Shown in pieces: positions 24,505-32,907 of a stretch of DNA of 64,000 nt (the first letter of the stretch is position 1; every line of letters begins with the position of its first letter). The translations under genes were made by a program, and so were the position numbers. Under the pieces are notes generated by a model, which was given only the letters and a program-made list of their open reading frames with translations, had not been told where the DNA came from and did no database searches. Source of the DNA: Halospeciosus flavus (GTDB taxonomy: Archaea > Halobacteriota > Halobacteria > Halobacteriales > Halobacteriaceae); NCBI RefSeq assembly GCF_029814175.1, contig NZ_CP122312.1, forward strand, positions 62,001-126,000. The letters run 5' to 3'.

Positions 24505-25674
24505 ATGGTCTCCGCCGTCGCACGGCCGAACGTGACCGACACCGACCGAGTCGTCGTCGTTGGGGCCGGCGTCGCCGGCCTCGCGGCGGCCCACGCGCTC
24601 GTCCCGGACCACGACGTCGTCGTCCTCGACCGCGGCACCGTCGGCGGCGGTGCGACGAGTCGCGCCTCCGGGATGATCTCGCTCGCCCTCGAACCGCTCC
24701 CACCGGCCGTCCGCGACCACGCGTGGTCGTTCTTTCACGACTTCGACGGCACCGGCGTCTTCGACTTCTTCGAACAGCCGACGGTCCGCCTCGTCCCCGC
24801 CGGCGACGGAGGCCACGCCGAAGCGACCGCCGCCGAGTCCGAAGCCGTCCGCTTCCACACCCCCGAAGACCTCCACGAACTCCACCCGGGGACGTTCGAC
24901 GACCTCTCGGGGTACGACGGCGCGCTAGAGTACCTCGACCACACGGGCTTCCTCGACCCCGAAGACTACGGCGCGACGCTCCGCCACGAGGCCGACGTCG
25001 CCGGGGCACGCATCTACCGCGACCGGACCGTGACCGGACTCCGAATCGAGGACGACGAGGTGACCGGCGTCGAGACGGACCTCGGCCCCGTCGACGCGGA
25101 CTACGTGGTCGTCGCGACCGGGTGGCGCACCCGCGAGTTCCTCGCCGACCACGTCGAACTCCCGGTCCGGCCGATGCGCTGGAACGCGCTCGTCGTCGAC
25201 CCGGGCCGCGAGGTCCCGCCCACCGAACCGATGGGCTCGGACCCCGAGCGACGGGTGTACTGGCGGCCCACCCGTCACGGCGACCTCCTCGTCGGCGGCA
25301 ACGAGCACCTCGTCGACGACCCCGAGAGTGCGACGATGCGAGTCGACGAGTCGTTCGTCGACCTCGTCCAGTCGGACCTCGCCGACGTGCTGGCGGGGGC
25401 GGACGGCGAGATCCGGCGAACGGACTGCTGTCCCGGGGCCGACACCGCCTCGCCGGACGGCCTCCCCATCGTCGACGCGCCCGCGGAGACGCCCGACGGA
25501 CTCGTCGTCGCGACCGGTTTCCACGGGCGGGGCGTGATGCTCTCGCCCGTCACCGGCGCGGCCGTCCGCGCCCACGTCGCCGACGAGGACCCCGGCTTCG
25601 CCCTCGACCGCTTCGCCCTCGACCGCTTCACCCACCGCTCGCCGGACTTCGACTACGTCAGCCACTGGGACTGA
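24505..25674 (+). CDS. DAO-family FAD-dependent oxidoreductase
   Basis: 389-residue flavoprotein of the D-amino-acid/glycine oxidase fold. The N-terminal dinucleotide motif is VVVVGAGVAGLAAAHAL, then GGGATSRASGMIS, which is the usual FAD-contact loop. C-terminal GLPIVDAPAE and VVATGFHGRGVMLSPVTGAAV complete the fold. Substrate is unknown; deamination or demethylation of an amino compound is typical. GTG 24532 is an alternative start that would remove a nine-residue extension. Confidence 0.88.
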   Translation: MVSAVARPNVTDTDRVVVVGAGVAGLAAAHALVPDHDVVVLDRGTVGGGATSRASGMISLALEPLPPAVRDHAWSFFHDFDGTGVFDFFEQPTVRLVPAGDGGHAEATAAESEAVRFHTPEDLHELHPGTFDDLSGYDGALEYLDHTGFLDPEDYGATLRHEADVAGARIYRDRTVTGLRIEDDEVTGVETDLGPVDADYVVVATGWRTREFLADHVELPVRPMRWNALVVDPGREVPPTEPMGSDPERRVYWRPTRHGDLLVGGNEHLVDDPESATMRVDESFVDLVQSDLADVLAGADGEIRRTDCCPGADTASPDGLPIVDAPAETPDGLVVATGFHGRGVMLSPVTGAAVRAHVADEDPGFALDRFALDRFTHRSPDFDYVSHWD

Positions 25675-25680
25675 GTGATA

Positions 25681-25690
25681 AGGCTTTTGG
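25681..25690 (+). promoter_or_regulatory. TATA-like box for the DUF5658-like membrane protein
   Basis: aggcttttgg is centred 28 nt upstream of ATG 25714, in line with a leaderless start. Confidence 0.4.
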
Positions 25691-25713
25691 CCAGTGGGTG
25701 AGAGAGGACCAGT

Positions 25714-26136
25714 ATGGGAGTGAAGGGACAGCGACCGGACGCGCAAGTCGTCTTCCAGCGGGCGCCGCCGTTCGTCTCCTTCACCGACCGCTTCTGGACG
25801 GCGCTCGACGAGGGACTCGAACGCCACTACCGGACGTACTGGGCGGCCACGTTCTTCCTCTGGACCGTCGGCGCCGCGCTCGCGATGGGCGACGTCCTCA
25901 CCTCGTGGGTGTTGCTCGAACGAGGGTTCGTCGAGCGGAACCCGCTCGGCCAGTTACTCCTCACCACCGTTGGGGGTGTCGCCTTCTTCCCCGCGAAGGT
26001 GGGGCTGCTGGCCCTCTCACTCGTCCTCTGGAGACGACTCCCCGAGGGACTGGACGTGGGGGTCCCGCTCGGTATCGTCGCCGGGAACGCGCTCCCCTTC
26101 CTGAACAACGCGCTCTTGCTCGTCCTCGTCGCCTGA
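25714..26136 (+). CDS. Three-to-four-helix membrane protein (DUF5658-like)
   Basis: 140 residues. An N-terminal soluble stretch of about 45 residues is followed by TFFLWTVGAALAMGDVLTSWVLLERGFVERNPLGQLLL, then VAFFPAKVGLLALSLVL and NALPFLNNALLLVLVA. The D-x-x-x-T...G...E-x-N-P pattern is typical of haloarchaeal DUF5658 membrane proteins. That family name is my recollection and should be treated as tentative. No function is known. Confidence 0.75.
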   Translation: MGVKGQRPDAQVVFQRAPPFVSFTDRFWTALDEGLERHYRTYWAATFFLWTVGAALAMGDVLTSWVLLERGFVERNPLGQLLLTTVGGVAFFPAKVGLLALSLVLWRRLPEGLDVGVPLGIVAGNALPFLNNALLLVLVA

Positions 26137-26216
26137 GTTCGGTCACGACGTGACCGGCCCGCCGAGACGGCGGACGCCACAACGCTGAATCCGCGCCCCA
26201 CAGAAGCCACGCCTAG

Positions 26217-27944
26217 ATGCCCGCCAGCAACCGGGAGGTCGCGGCCAGACTCCACGAAATCGCCGACCTCCTCGAACTCCAGGACGTCGACTACAAGCCA
26301 CGGGCCTACCGGCGGGCCGCACGGAACGTCGCCGCACACGACGAGGACGTCGAGACCCTCGCCGAACGAGGCGCGCTCCAGGACGTCGAGGGCGTCGGTG
26401 ACTCCATCGAGGCGACGATACGCGAGTACCTCGAAACCGGGAGTATCGACGAGATCGAGGAACTCCGCACCGAAGCACCGCTCGACTGGGAGGGGCTGAC
26501 GAGCGTCGAGGGCGTCGGCCCGGAGCGAGCGAAACAGCTCTACCGCGAACTGGGCGTCGAGACGGTCGAGGACCTCGAACGGGCGGCCGAGCGCGGTGAG
26601 ATTCGCGACCTCGACGGATTCGGCGAGCGGGCCGAGGCGAACCTCCGCGAGCACGCGAGACGCGCGCGACGCGACGTCGGTGGACGGGTGCCGCTGGGCG
26701 TCGCGAGACCGCTCGCCACCTCGGTCCGCGAGCACCTCGCTGGCGTCGAACCCGTCGATTCGGTGACGGTCGTCGGGTCGTTCCGCCGACGTCGGCCTAC
26801 CGTCGGTGACCTCGACGTGCTCGCGACGGCCGACGCCGACGACGCACCGACCGTGATGGACGCGCTCTGTGGGCGAAGCGACGTCACGGAAGTAGTCGCA
26901 CGAGGCGAGACGAAGACGACCGTCCGAGTCGACCCGCCCGAGTCGCCCGCAATGCAGGTCGACCTCCGCGTGGTCGCCCCAAATCAGGCCGGTGCCGCGC
27001 GGGTCTACTTCACCGGATCGACCGACCACAACATCGGCCTGCGGAGTCGTGCCGACGACCGGGGGTGGACGCTCAACGAGTACGGACTCTTCCGCGACGA
27101 CGAGCGCCTCGCCGGTGAGACCGAGGCCGGCATCTACGACGCCCTCGACCTCGACTGGGTCCCACCCGAACTCCGGGAGGCGACGGGCGAACTCGACGCC
27201 GCGGCCGCCGGCGACCTCCCCGACCTCGTGACCGTCGACGCCGTCGACCACGACCCGCGGGTGCACGTCGACGCGGACGACGCCGAGGCGCTCCACACCG
27301 CGGCGGACCGGGCCAGCGCTCGTGACCTCGACCGACTCACCGTCGTCGACGAGCGGGCGGACCTGGTCGTGGACGGCACCCTCGACCGCGACCGCTTCGA
27401 GGCCCGCCGCGAGGCAGTCGCCCGCGTCGATGGGGACGAATCGGTCCCGGTCGACCTCCGCTACAGCCTCCTCGCGACCGTCGGGCGCGACGGCGAACTC
27501 GACGTCCCGCCAGCGTGGGCCGATGACTGCGACGCGCTGGCCGTCACGCTGCCCGACGACCCCGGTACCGCCGACCTCGACGCGGACGTGGACCCGACGG
27601 AGTGGGTCGTCCGGGCGTTCGAGTCGGCCCCGGTCGACCGGTGGGTACGCCCGACGCGGCGGACACTACCCGACCCGGACCCGCTCGATGTGGACCTCGA
27701 CCGAGCGGTGGCAGCGGCCGCCGAGACGGACGTCGCCGTCGAAGTGAGCGCCCACCCACGACACCTCGAACTCGACTGGGAGGCGGTGAAGGCCCACCGC
27801 GATGCCGTCGACTACGTCGTCGCGTCCGGGGCGCGCGACCCGTCCGACGTGGGTCGCCTCGAACTCGGCGTCGCCCAGGCCCGCCGCGGGTGGTGTACGG
27901 TGGCCAACGTCCGAAACGCCCGGGTAGAAGACGGAGCTAAGTGA
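26217..27944 (+). CDS. polX: PolX-like DNA polymerase X with degenerate PHP domain
   Basis: Family X polymerase for gap-filling DNA repair, 575 residues. HhH motifs VEGVGDSIEATI and VEGVGPERAKQLY are near 58-110. The nucleotidyl-transfer site GSFRRRRPTVGDLDVL is near 184-199, and the third Asp lies in MQVDLRVV near 246. YFTGSTDHNIGLR and the thumb NEYGLF follow. The C-terminal third aligns with the PHP exonuclease domain (SAHPRHLELDW...GVAQARRGWCTVANV). But the HTH start motif and the late DAH metal ligand are missing: VDHDPRVHVD and SGARDP stand in their place. Polymerase activity looks intact; nuclease activity looks lost. Confidence 0.85.
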   Translation: MPASNREVAARLHEIADLLELQDVDYKPRAYRRAARNVAAHDEDVETLAERGALQDVEGVGDSIEATIREYLETGSIDEIEELRTEAPLDWEGLTSVEGVGPERAKQLYRELGVETVEDLERAAERGEIRDLDGFGERAEANLREHARRARRDVGGRVPLGVARPLATSVREHLAGVEPVDSVTVVGSFRRRRPTVGDLDVLATADADDAPTVMDALCGRSDVTEVVARGETKTTVRVDPPESPAMQVDLRVVAPNQAGAARVYFTGSTDHNIGLRSRADDRGWTLNEYGLFRDDERLAGETEAGIYDALDLDWVPPELREATGELDAAAAGDLPDLVTVDAVDHDPRVHVDADDAEALHTAADRASARDLDRLTVVDERADLVVDGTLDRDRFEARREAVARVDGDESVPVDLRYSLLATVGRDGELDVPPAWADDCDALAVTLPDDPGTADLDADVDPTEWVVRAFESAPVDRWVRPTRRTLPDPDPLDVDLDRAVAAAAETDVAVEVSAHPRHLELDWEAVKAHRDAVDYVVASGARDPSDVGRLELGVAQARRGWCTVANVRNARVEDGAK

Positions 27945-27964
27945 TTCCCGCGGCGATAGCGGCT

Positions 27965-27974
27965 TTCATATACA
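27965..27974 (+). promoter_or_regulatory. TATA box for the interrupted gene
   Basis: ttcatataca is centred 28 nt upstream of ATG 27998. The promoter of the split gene therefore seems to survive, although the reading frame stops after 20 codons. Confidence 0.55.
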
Positions 27975-27997
27975 CCACGCGAGTACGAAGGAGTAGT

Positions 27998-28060
27998 ATG
28001 CGGGGGGAACACGAAGCAGTTCTTGGTGGGGAGACGTACTTGACCTCCTCCTACGGCTAA
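27998..28060 (+). pseudogene. 5' fragment of a gene split by transposons
   Basis: ATG 27998 opens MRGEHEAVLGGETYLTSSYG and then TAA at 28058-28060. The first 15-16 codons precede the transposon junction at TTGAC (28040-28044); the rest is transposon end. The matching 3' part seems to be 31708-32250. Together they suggest one haloarchaeal gene separated by about 3.6 kb. The N-terminal/C-terminal match is inferred from position, strand and frame, not from a homologue alignment. Confidence 0.5.
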
Positions 28061-28068
28061 AGCCGTGG
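28040..28068. repeat. IS200/IS605-type end: TTGAC plus hairpin (left of the island)
   Basis: TTGAC at 28040-28044 is the target pentamer type used by IS200/IS605 elements. The hairpin ACGGCT-aa-AGCCGT follows at 28053-28066. The 20-bp core TCCTACGGCTAAAGCCGTGG (28049-28068) recurs exactly at 31682-31701. It can be read as the left end of a plus-strand element or the right end of a minus-strand one. Confidence 0.6.
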
Positions 28069-28178
28069 GATTCCCCGATGGGGATATTAGGGTTGCGCGT
28101 TTCCTCGGCGGCTCAAAGACGCTTTCGCGTGGCCGGCCTCATCGGTCGCCGCCCAATTATAGGAAGGCAAGGAGAATA

Positions 28179-28198
28179 CCCGCGTCTTCAGGCGCGGG
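28179..28198 (+). repeat. Second IS-end-like hairpin inside the island
   Basis: CCCGCGTCTTCAGGCGCGGG forms an 8-bp stem (one G-T pair) around TTCA and is followed by gatgaatcc. It closely resembles the end of the intact tnpB element (29653-29682) but lacks the terminal GTCAA. It may be the remnant of a short non-autonomous copy or an internal fold of a guide-type RNA. The remaining bases to 28310 are AT-rich leader of tnpB with no other feature seen. Confidence 0.4.
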
Positions 28199-28310
28199 AT
28201 GAATCCGACACTATCTCCGTCGTCCACTCTCGGTAGCATGGCTGGATATTCACTCTAAATCCAAATCTTTACGTAATTCACTAGTATAAGTGATTATACA
28301 GGCGTTCTAG

Positions 28311-29630
28311 ATGCTGGAAGTCCACCGCACACATCGGGCGAAAATCCTCAACCACTCACAGGTAGAGGATTCACTTGACCGACACGGGTGGAGTGCCAGC
28401 AAACTCTGGAACGTCGCTAACTATCACTCCCGAGAGGTCTGGGAGGAAACCGGCGAGATTCCCGATCATGGCGACCTCAAAGATGAGTTGAAGACCCACA
28501 CCAAGTACAAGGGGCTGCATAGCCAGTCCAGTCAGCGCGTTCTGGAGGAACTCGCTGAAGCCTTCAACTCATGGAAAGAGAAGAGAAAGTCCGACAAACG
28601 AGCGAATCCGCCCGGCTACCGTAAGAAAAACTACTACGATTCAGCAGGCCGCCGCGTTCACGAAGAACACCCGCGTTCAACCGTAACGTGGAAGCAAAAC
28701 GGCATCCGTCACGACACCAAGAACAACCGTGTGCGGCTCTCGAAAGGTGCAACCCACAAGGAACACCCAAAAGCCTGGGAGTACATCCTTGTCGAATACG
28801 AGACCCGACCCGACGTCACGGTTGAGAACCTGCAGCAAGTCCGTGCTGTCTATGACCAACAGAACGGTCGTTGGGAACTCCATCTCGTCTGCAAAGACGA
28901 GATCGAGACCCCTGACGCACCCGGGACGGAAACGGCCGGACTCGACCTCGGCATCTGTAACTTCGCAGCGGTCGCATACAGCACTGAGGACGCCGACCTG
29001 TATCCAGGAAACCGACTGAAACAGGACGGCTACTACTTCCCAAAGGAGATCGCCAACTGTGATGACAGCGACGGCGAGCGAGCCATGCGACTCCACCACA
29101 AGTGGTCAGAGCGCCAGACTCACTTCTTCCACTCGCTGGCGAAGCATATCGTCGAGCAGTGTGTGGAACGCGGAGTTGGTCGCATCAATGTTGGTGACCT
29201 GGCCGGCGTTCGCGAAGACGAAAACGGTGAGGCGAAAAACTGGGGGCCACACGGGAACTTGGACTTACACGGCTGGGCATTCGACCGATTCACTTCGATT
29301 CTCGAGTACAAGGCGAAGGTCGAGGGAATTGACGTTATAGAAGTGTCCGAGCGGAACACGTCGAAGACGTGTTGTCTGTGCGGAAGAGAAGACGAGAGTC
29401 AACGGGTTGAACGTGGATTGTACGTGTGCGAAGAGTGTGATGCGGCGTTCAACGCCGACGTGAATGGGGCGGAGAACATCCGTCTCGACGTAAACGAAAG
29501 TAACTCCAAGTCTTCGGCCAGTTTGGGCGAGGATAGGAGTACCGGCTGGTTGGCACAGCCAGCAGTCTACCTTCAGGACTTGTCCAGCGGATTCCAACCG
29601 CAGGAACAAGTGGTCGACTGCAAACCGTAA
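28311..29630 (+). CDS. tnpB: TnpB (IS1341-type, RNA-guided endonuclease family)
   Basis: 439-residue TnpB of an IS200/IS605 element lacking tnpA. The RuvC-I Asp is in GLDLGICNFA near 210, the RuvC-III Asp is in AFNADVNGAENI near 387, and the zinc ribbon CCLCGRED...CEECDAAF lies between. The RuvC-II position, normally E in V-x-E-D-L, reads NVGDLAGVRED, so Gly replaces the usual Glu. Codon use is AT-richer than the host genes. A right-end hairpin follows the stop within 20-50 bp, as expected where the guide RNA overlaps the 3' end. Functional status depends on whether another acid substitutes. Confidence 0.9.
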   Translation: MLEVHRTHRAKILNHSQVEDSLDRHGWSASKLWNVANYHSREVWEETGEIPDHGDLKDELKTHTKYKGLHSQSSQRVLEELAEAFNSWKEKRKSDKRANPPGYRKKNYYDSAGRRVHEEHPRSTVTWKQNGIRHDTKNNRVRLSKGATHKEHPKAWEYILVEYETRPDVTVENLQQVRAVYDQQNGRWELHLVCKDEIETPDAPGTETAGLDLGICNFAAVAYSTEDADLYPGNRLKQDGYYFPKEIANCDDSDGERAMRLHHKWSERQTHFFHSLAKHIVEQCVERGVGRINVGDLAGVREDENGEAKNWGPHGNLDLHGWAFDRFTSILEYKAKVEGIDVIEVSERNTSKTCCLCGREDESQRVERGLYVCEECDAAFNADVNGAENIRLDVNESNSKSSASLGEDRSTGWLAQPAVYLQDLSSGFQPQEQVVDCKP

Positions 29631-29682
29631 TATCCCAACTGCGGTCGGGATTCCCCCGCCTTCAGGCGGGGGTGGATGTCAA
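29631..29682 (+). ncRNA. Possible omega/reRNA 3' scaffold of tnpB
   Basis: By analogy with TnpB systems, the guide RNA starts inside the 3' part of tnpB and ends at the element border. The 52 bp between the tnpB stop and GTCAA contain the terminal hairpin. The 5' boundary cannot be seen from sequence. Whether it is functional depends on TnpB, whose RuvC-II acid looks absent. Confidence 0.35.
29653..29682 (+). repeat. Right end of the tnpB element
   Basis: Perfect 8-bp stem CCCCCGCC-ttca-GGCGGGGG followed by tggatGTCAA. GTCAA at 29678-29682 is the complement of the TTGAC target. This is the expected end of the element and, by family knowledge, the probable 3' end of its guide RNA scaffold. 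The host bases after 29682 would act as the guide. Confidence 0.6.
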
Positions 29683-29987
29683 TACCGAGGGCGTGCTTTT
29701 CAGCGCGTGTAGTGTAGCAGGGTCAAAGCTGCCTTCCCACTCGCACGTGGCCAGCGACTGCGATGCAGTCGGCACGTTTTTGAGCGTGCTGGGCCGCACG
29801 GTTTGCGTCACCCGAAGTGTTACGCCGTGCATGGTTCTCCCTCTCGTTGACTGAGGTTTTCAGCCGCGTTCAAATCCGCGTGCCGTACGTATCCACACTG
29901 CGGACACTCGAACTTGCTCCCGTCACGACCAACCAGTTCACCACACTGGCTACACTCTTGACTCGTATTCTCTGGGTCGACTTTCTC

Positions 29988-30684
29988 GGCGGTGTTCAGA
30001 TAAGGATGAAGAGTGAGGCGGTTCGTTTTCTGAGTGCTCTATGCCCGAAAACGACCGCCTCAACGGATGTTTAGACGAGATCAACTTAGAGTTTGTTGAA
30101 CGAGAAGCGACACCGCGATTGCTGATGAAGCTCAGTATTCAGCTGCATCTTGCTGGACTCTCTCTTTCGAATACTGTCTCTATTCTTGAGGTATTCGGTG
30201 TCGAACGCGCTCGATCCACCGTTCACAATTGGGTTCATAAGGCCGATCTACAGCCCGAATCTGGTCGGTGTCCGGATCACGTTGCGGTTGACGAGACCGT
30301 GATCCGACTCAACAACGAGCAATATTGGCTGTACGCCGCCGTTGATCCCAAGACAAACGAATTACTGCATACTAAGCTTGAACCGACGAGAACGAAGGTT
30401 CTCGCTCATTCGTTTCTCATGGAACTCTCCGAGAAACACGACGTCGAAGACGCCGTGTTTCTCGTCGATGGGTCGCACTCGTTGCAAGATGCGTGTCAGC
30501 GCCACGGCTTCGATTTCAGATACGAGAAACATGGAAATCGGAATGCTGTCGAACGTGTCTTTCGAGAGATAAAACGACGAACTCTCTGCTTCTCAAACTG
30601 TTTTAGCAACGCCGACGCAGAAACCGCCGACGATTGGATCAGGTCGTTCAGCTTCGCATGGAATCAGCTTATCTGAACACTACC
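29988..30684 (+). mobile_element. IS6-type insertion sequence inside tnpB
   Basis: 697 bp. Perfect 13-bp terminal inverted repeats GTGTTCAGATAAG at 29992-30004 and (inverted) 30668-30680, extended with partial matches to GGNNGTGTTC at both tips. Both flanks carry CTTTCTC (29981-29987 and 30685-30691), an almost perfect 8-bp target duplication, as IS6 elements make. The element sits within the codons for the EK of the TnpB sequence, so the original frame can be rebuilt. Confidence 0.85.
30041..30676 (+). CDS. IS6 family transposase
   Basis: 211-residue DDE transposase, the usual size for haloarchaeal IS6 elements. The N-terminal helix-turn-helix region (LSLSNTVSILEVFGVERARSTVHNWVHK) is near 48-75. 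Catalytic acids are D in VAVDETVI, D in FLVDGSHSL and E in NAVERVFREIKRRT. The frame is intact, so it may still be mobile. The sequence is less GC-rich than host genes. Confidence 0.92.
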   Translation: MPENDRLNGCLDEINLEFVEREATPRLLMKLSIQLHLAGLSLSNTVSILEVFGVERARSTVHNWVHKADLQPESGRCPDHVAVDETVIRLNNEQYWLYAAVDPKTNELLHTKLEPTRTKVLAHSFLMELSEKHDVEDAVFLVDGSHSLQDACQRHGFDFRYEKHGNRNAVERVFREIKRRTLCFSNCFSNADAETADDWIRSFSFAWNQLI

Positions 30685-31669
30685 CTTTCTCAACGCGAAT
30701 TCCTTCTTTCGCGGCTTTGTACGTGATGAACTGTTGCAGTTCATAGAATGGCCACGAGTGGATACCTTTCCACTCGCTTCCCTCACGGATGTTTTCCAGG
30801 TCTTCGAGTTTGATGACGGGATTCTCAAACTGACTGGCGTACTCGACTAAGCGTTTCGAGAGGGTGTGGTTCGCATCTTGTATGCGGCGGTACTCCTTGT
30901 TACCAACGTGGTTGCGTGCGCGAAGCGCACCCGCTTCTTGAAGCGAATCACGAAGGGAACGGTAGTACCGTCGTACAAACTTGTACTCTTTCCCACTCAC
31001 GAGGAACGACTCAGCACTCGCGTCGTCTGGCGTAGCGGCGAGAATGTAGTTGTGTCCGACGTCAAACCGATGGGTGTTTCCTCGCCGGTTTGTTGCTCGT
31101 CGTATTCAACGGTGAACGAGCAGTGCCAATCGTCGCCTTCTCGCCACACGCTGAGTTTCGTCTTCTCAGCATCCCCGTCAAGTAGGGCATGGACGGGGTC
31201 TTCGATGCTATCGTGGACGTGGATTGGCGTGTACCACCAATCGCTGATGCACGGGAATCCGATGACGACAGAACCGTTGTCTGTCGTGTGGATCTCCCAG
31301 TTCTGGTTGTTGACCTCGATGGGTTGTTCGCCCGTATACTCGACGAAGTTACCGTCGTAGTCGCTTTTCGCGGCGCGAATAGCTTGGTTTTGGAGTGCTG
31401 AGTAGAGTGGGTTGTCGATGTCGCCAGTCGTCACAGACGAGGCAAGCGATCCGTTTTCCCAGCCGTCCACGAGCCATTGCTTGCACTCGCGGAGGATGTG
31501 AGTAGCGCGTTGCCACTCTTGGCGTCGAGAGTGGCTGGGATTGCGGAACGTGGTCTCCACGCTCACCCCAATCATTACACGTGTAACATACTGGTAGAAA
31601 AGTACAAACGCTACTATTCAAAACCGGTGGAATATCCAGTCGAGCGTCCGAGCGTGGATCGATTCCCAA

Positions 31670-31701
31670 TTGACGGCTTCATCCTACGGCTAAAGCCGTG
31701 G
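31670..31701. repeat. IS200/IS605-type end at the right border of the island
   Basis: TTGAC at 31670-31674 followed by TCCTACGGCTAAAGCCGTGG at 31682-31701, identical over 20 bp to 28049-28068 and in the same orientation. The island is therefore bracketed by direct copies of one end sequence. The 7 bases between TTGAC and the core differ between the two copies. Confidence 0.55.
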
Positions 31702-31707
31702 ACTTTC

Positions 31708-32250
31708 GCCTCGCACTCATGTAACGACGACGAACGGAACCGAACGACGCTCTACCTGGTCGACGAGGCGGACCGAGACGCCGTCGTACGAGAGCAGGAC
31801 CGACCGAACCTCCTAGCTGCGGCGCTCGACGAGACCGTGCTGGAAGCAGCGATGCGCTACCGGCGTGCGGTTCGGACGGAGCCGCGACAGTTCGCCGTCG
31901 TCGCGCAGGCGGAGGCGACGCGGTCGACGAGCGCCGCCGCCGACGGGTGTCCGTCACTCCCGTTTACGACCACGACCATCGACGACGCCGCCGACTTCTC
32001 GACGCTCGTCGGTCATGTCGACGCGACGCTCGCGGGGTGGGTCGGCGCGGAGACGGCGGTCGTCCTCGACGGCGTCGAGACGGCGGTCGACCAAGCGGGC
32101 GACGAGACCGTATTCCGATTCCTCCACGTCCTGACCCAGGTCGTCACCACCCGTGACGCGCGACTGTCGGTGACCATGGACCCGTCGGCGGTCGACGCGA
32201 CGGTGTTCGAACCGCTATTCGACGTGGTCGTGGACCGGCGTGACGAGTAG
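31708..32250 (+). pseudogene. 3' fragment of the gene split by transposons
   Basis: Typical haloarchaeal coding sequence resumes at about 31708: RTTLYLVDEADRDAVVREQDRPNLLAAALDETVLEAAMRYRR, then IDDAADFSTLVGHVDATLAGWVGAETAVVLDGVETAVDQ and FRFLHVLTQVVTTRDARLSVTMDPSAVDA, stop at 32250. There is no plausible start at its upstream end, only the transposon border. It has the look of the haloarchaeal DUF7504-type proteins, which is my tentative recollection. Composition returns sharply to host style here. Function unknown. Confidence 0.6.
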
Positions 32251-32295
32251 GCACGGCGTCCGAGATCGCGGCAACGAATGGAGACGGCGGATACA

Positions 32296-32303
32296 CCTAT
32301 AGG
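32296..32303 (+). promoter_or_regulatory. TATA box that fixes the start at GTG 32326
   Basis: cctatagg is centred 27 nt upstream of GTG 32326. The in-frame ATG at 32278 lies upstream of this box and so cannot be the start of the transcript it drives. Confidence 0.5.
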
Positions 32304-32325
32304 TCACCGCGACAACGACACCGAC

Positions 32326-32907
32326 GTGAGCGAAGACGTACACGAGACGGCCGAAGAGATGGCCGCGGACTTCGAACAGAGCGACACGATCGTCGTCCCG
32401 CGTTCGGAGGTCGTCGCCCAACTGAAGCGACGTCTCGACGTCCAGAAGGTACAGCACGACGACGTCCGATCGGGGTTCGAGGAGGCGGGGTGGACGTACG
32501 GCCGCCACCTCTACTTCCATCCCGGACGGGTCGCCGACCGGGTCGAAGAGATCGTCGCCGAACTCCGTGAGGACGGGCAACTCGTCGTCACGCACGACGA
32601 GGTGTGCGACCGAATCGTCGACGACGAGCACCTCCCGCGAGAGAACATCAAGGGGTGGGCGAAGGGCAAGTTCCCCGAGGCCGTCGAGGCGGCGCTCGAA
32701 CCGACCGACTGGCGCGCCGACACCCTCCAGAAGGGAGGAACTTCCCGACGCGTCTACATCCTGCCGCTGTACGAGCAGTTCGCGCGCAACCACCCGAAGG
32801 GCGAGCGCCCGCTCTCGCTCCCTGAGTTGTTCTCGCACTACCTCTCGGTGTCCGTCGAAGAGGCCATCGAGCCCGGGTCCGAAGTCGAGTCCGAGTCCGA
32901 GGACTAG
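32326..32907 (+). CDS. Conserved haloarchaeal protein of unknown function
   Basis: 193 residues from GTG 32326. Charged and soluble, with an N-terminal acidic helix and several helical segments (IVVPRSEVVAQLKRRLDVQKVQHDDVRSGFEEAGW). HLYFHPGRVADRVEEIVAELREDGQLVVTHDEV follows and could be a winged-helix-like DNA or RNA contact fold. The tail is Glu/Ser rich. No family recognised. Its stop overlaps the convergent TPP enzyme stop by 4 nt. Confidence 0.7.
   Translation: MSEDVHETAEEMAADFEQSDTIVVPRSEVVAQLKRRLDVQKVQHDDVRSGFEEAGWTYGRHLYFHPGRVADRVEEIVAELREDGQLVVTHDEVCDRIVDDEHLPRENIKGWAKGKFPEAVEAALEPTDWRADTLQKGGTSRRVYILPLYEQFARNHPKGERPLSLPELFSHYLSVSVEEAIEPGSEVESESED

Larger units (their letters stand above)
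29824..31575 (-). pseudogene. tnpB: Second tnpB, frameshifted and interrupted by an IS6 element
   Basis: A minus-strand tnpB in three pieces. The N-terminal part starts at ATG 31575 ([19 protein letters not shown]). Near 31065 a one-base frameshift breaks the frame just before the RuvC-I motif ([10 protein letters not shown]). The middle part (30680-31000) keeps the RuvC-II acid in [11 protein letters not shown]. An IS6 element (29988-30684) splits it at GIRVEK. The last piece, [20 protein letters not shown]...[20 protein letters not shown], ends with TAA at 29824. It differs from the intact tnpB and is not a copy of it. Non-functional. Confidence 0.85.
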
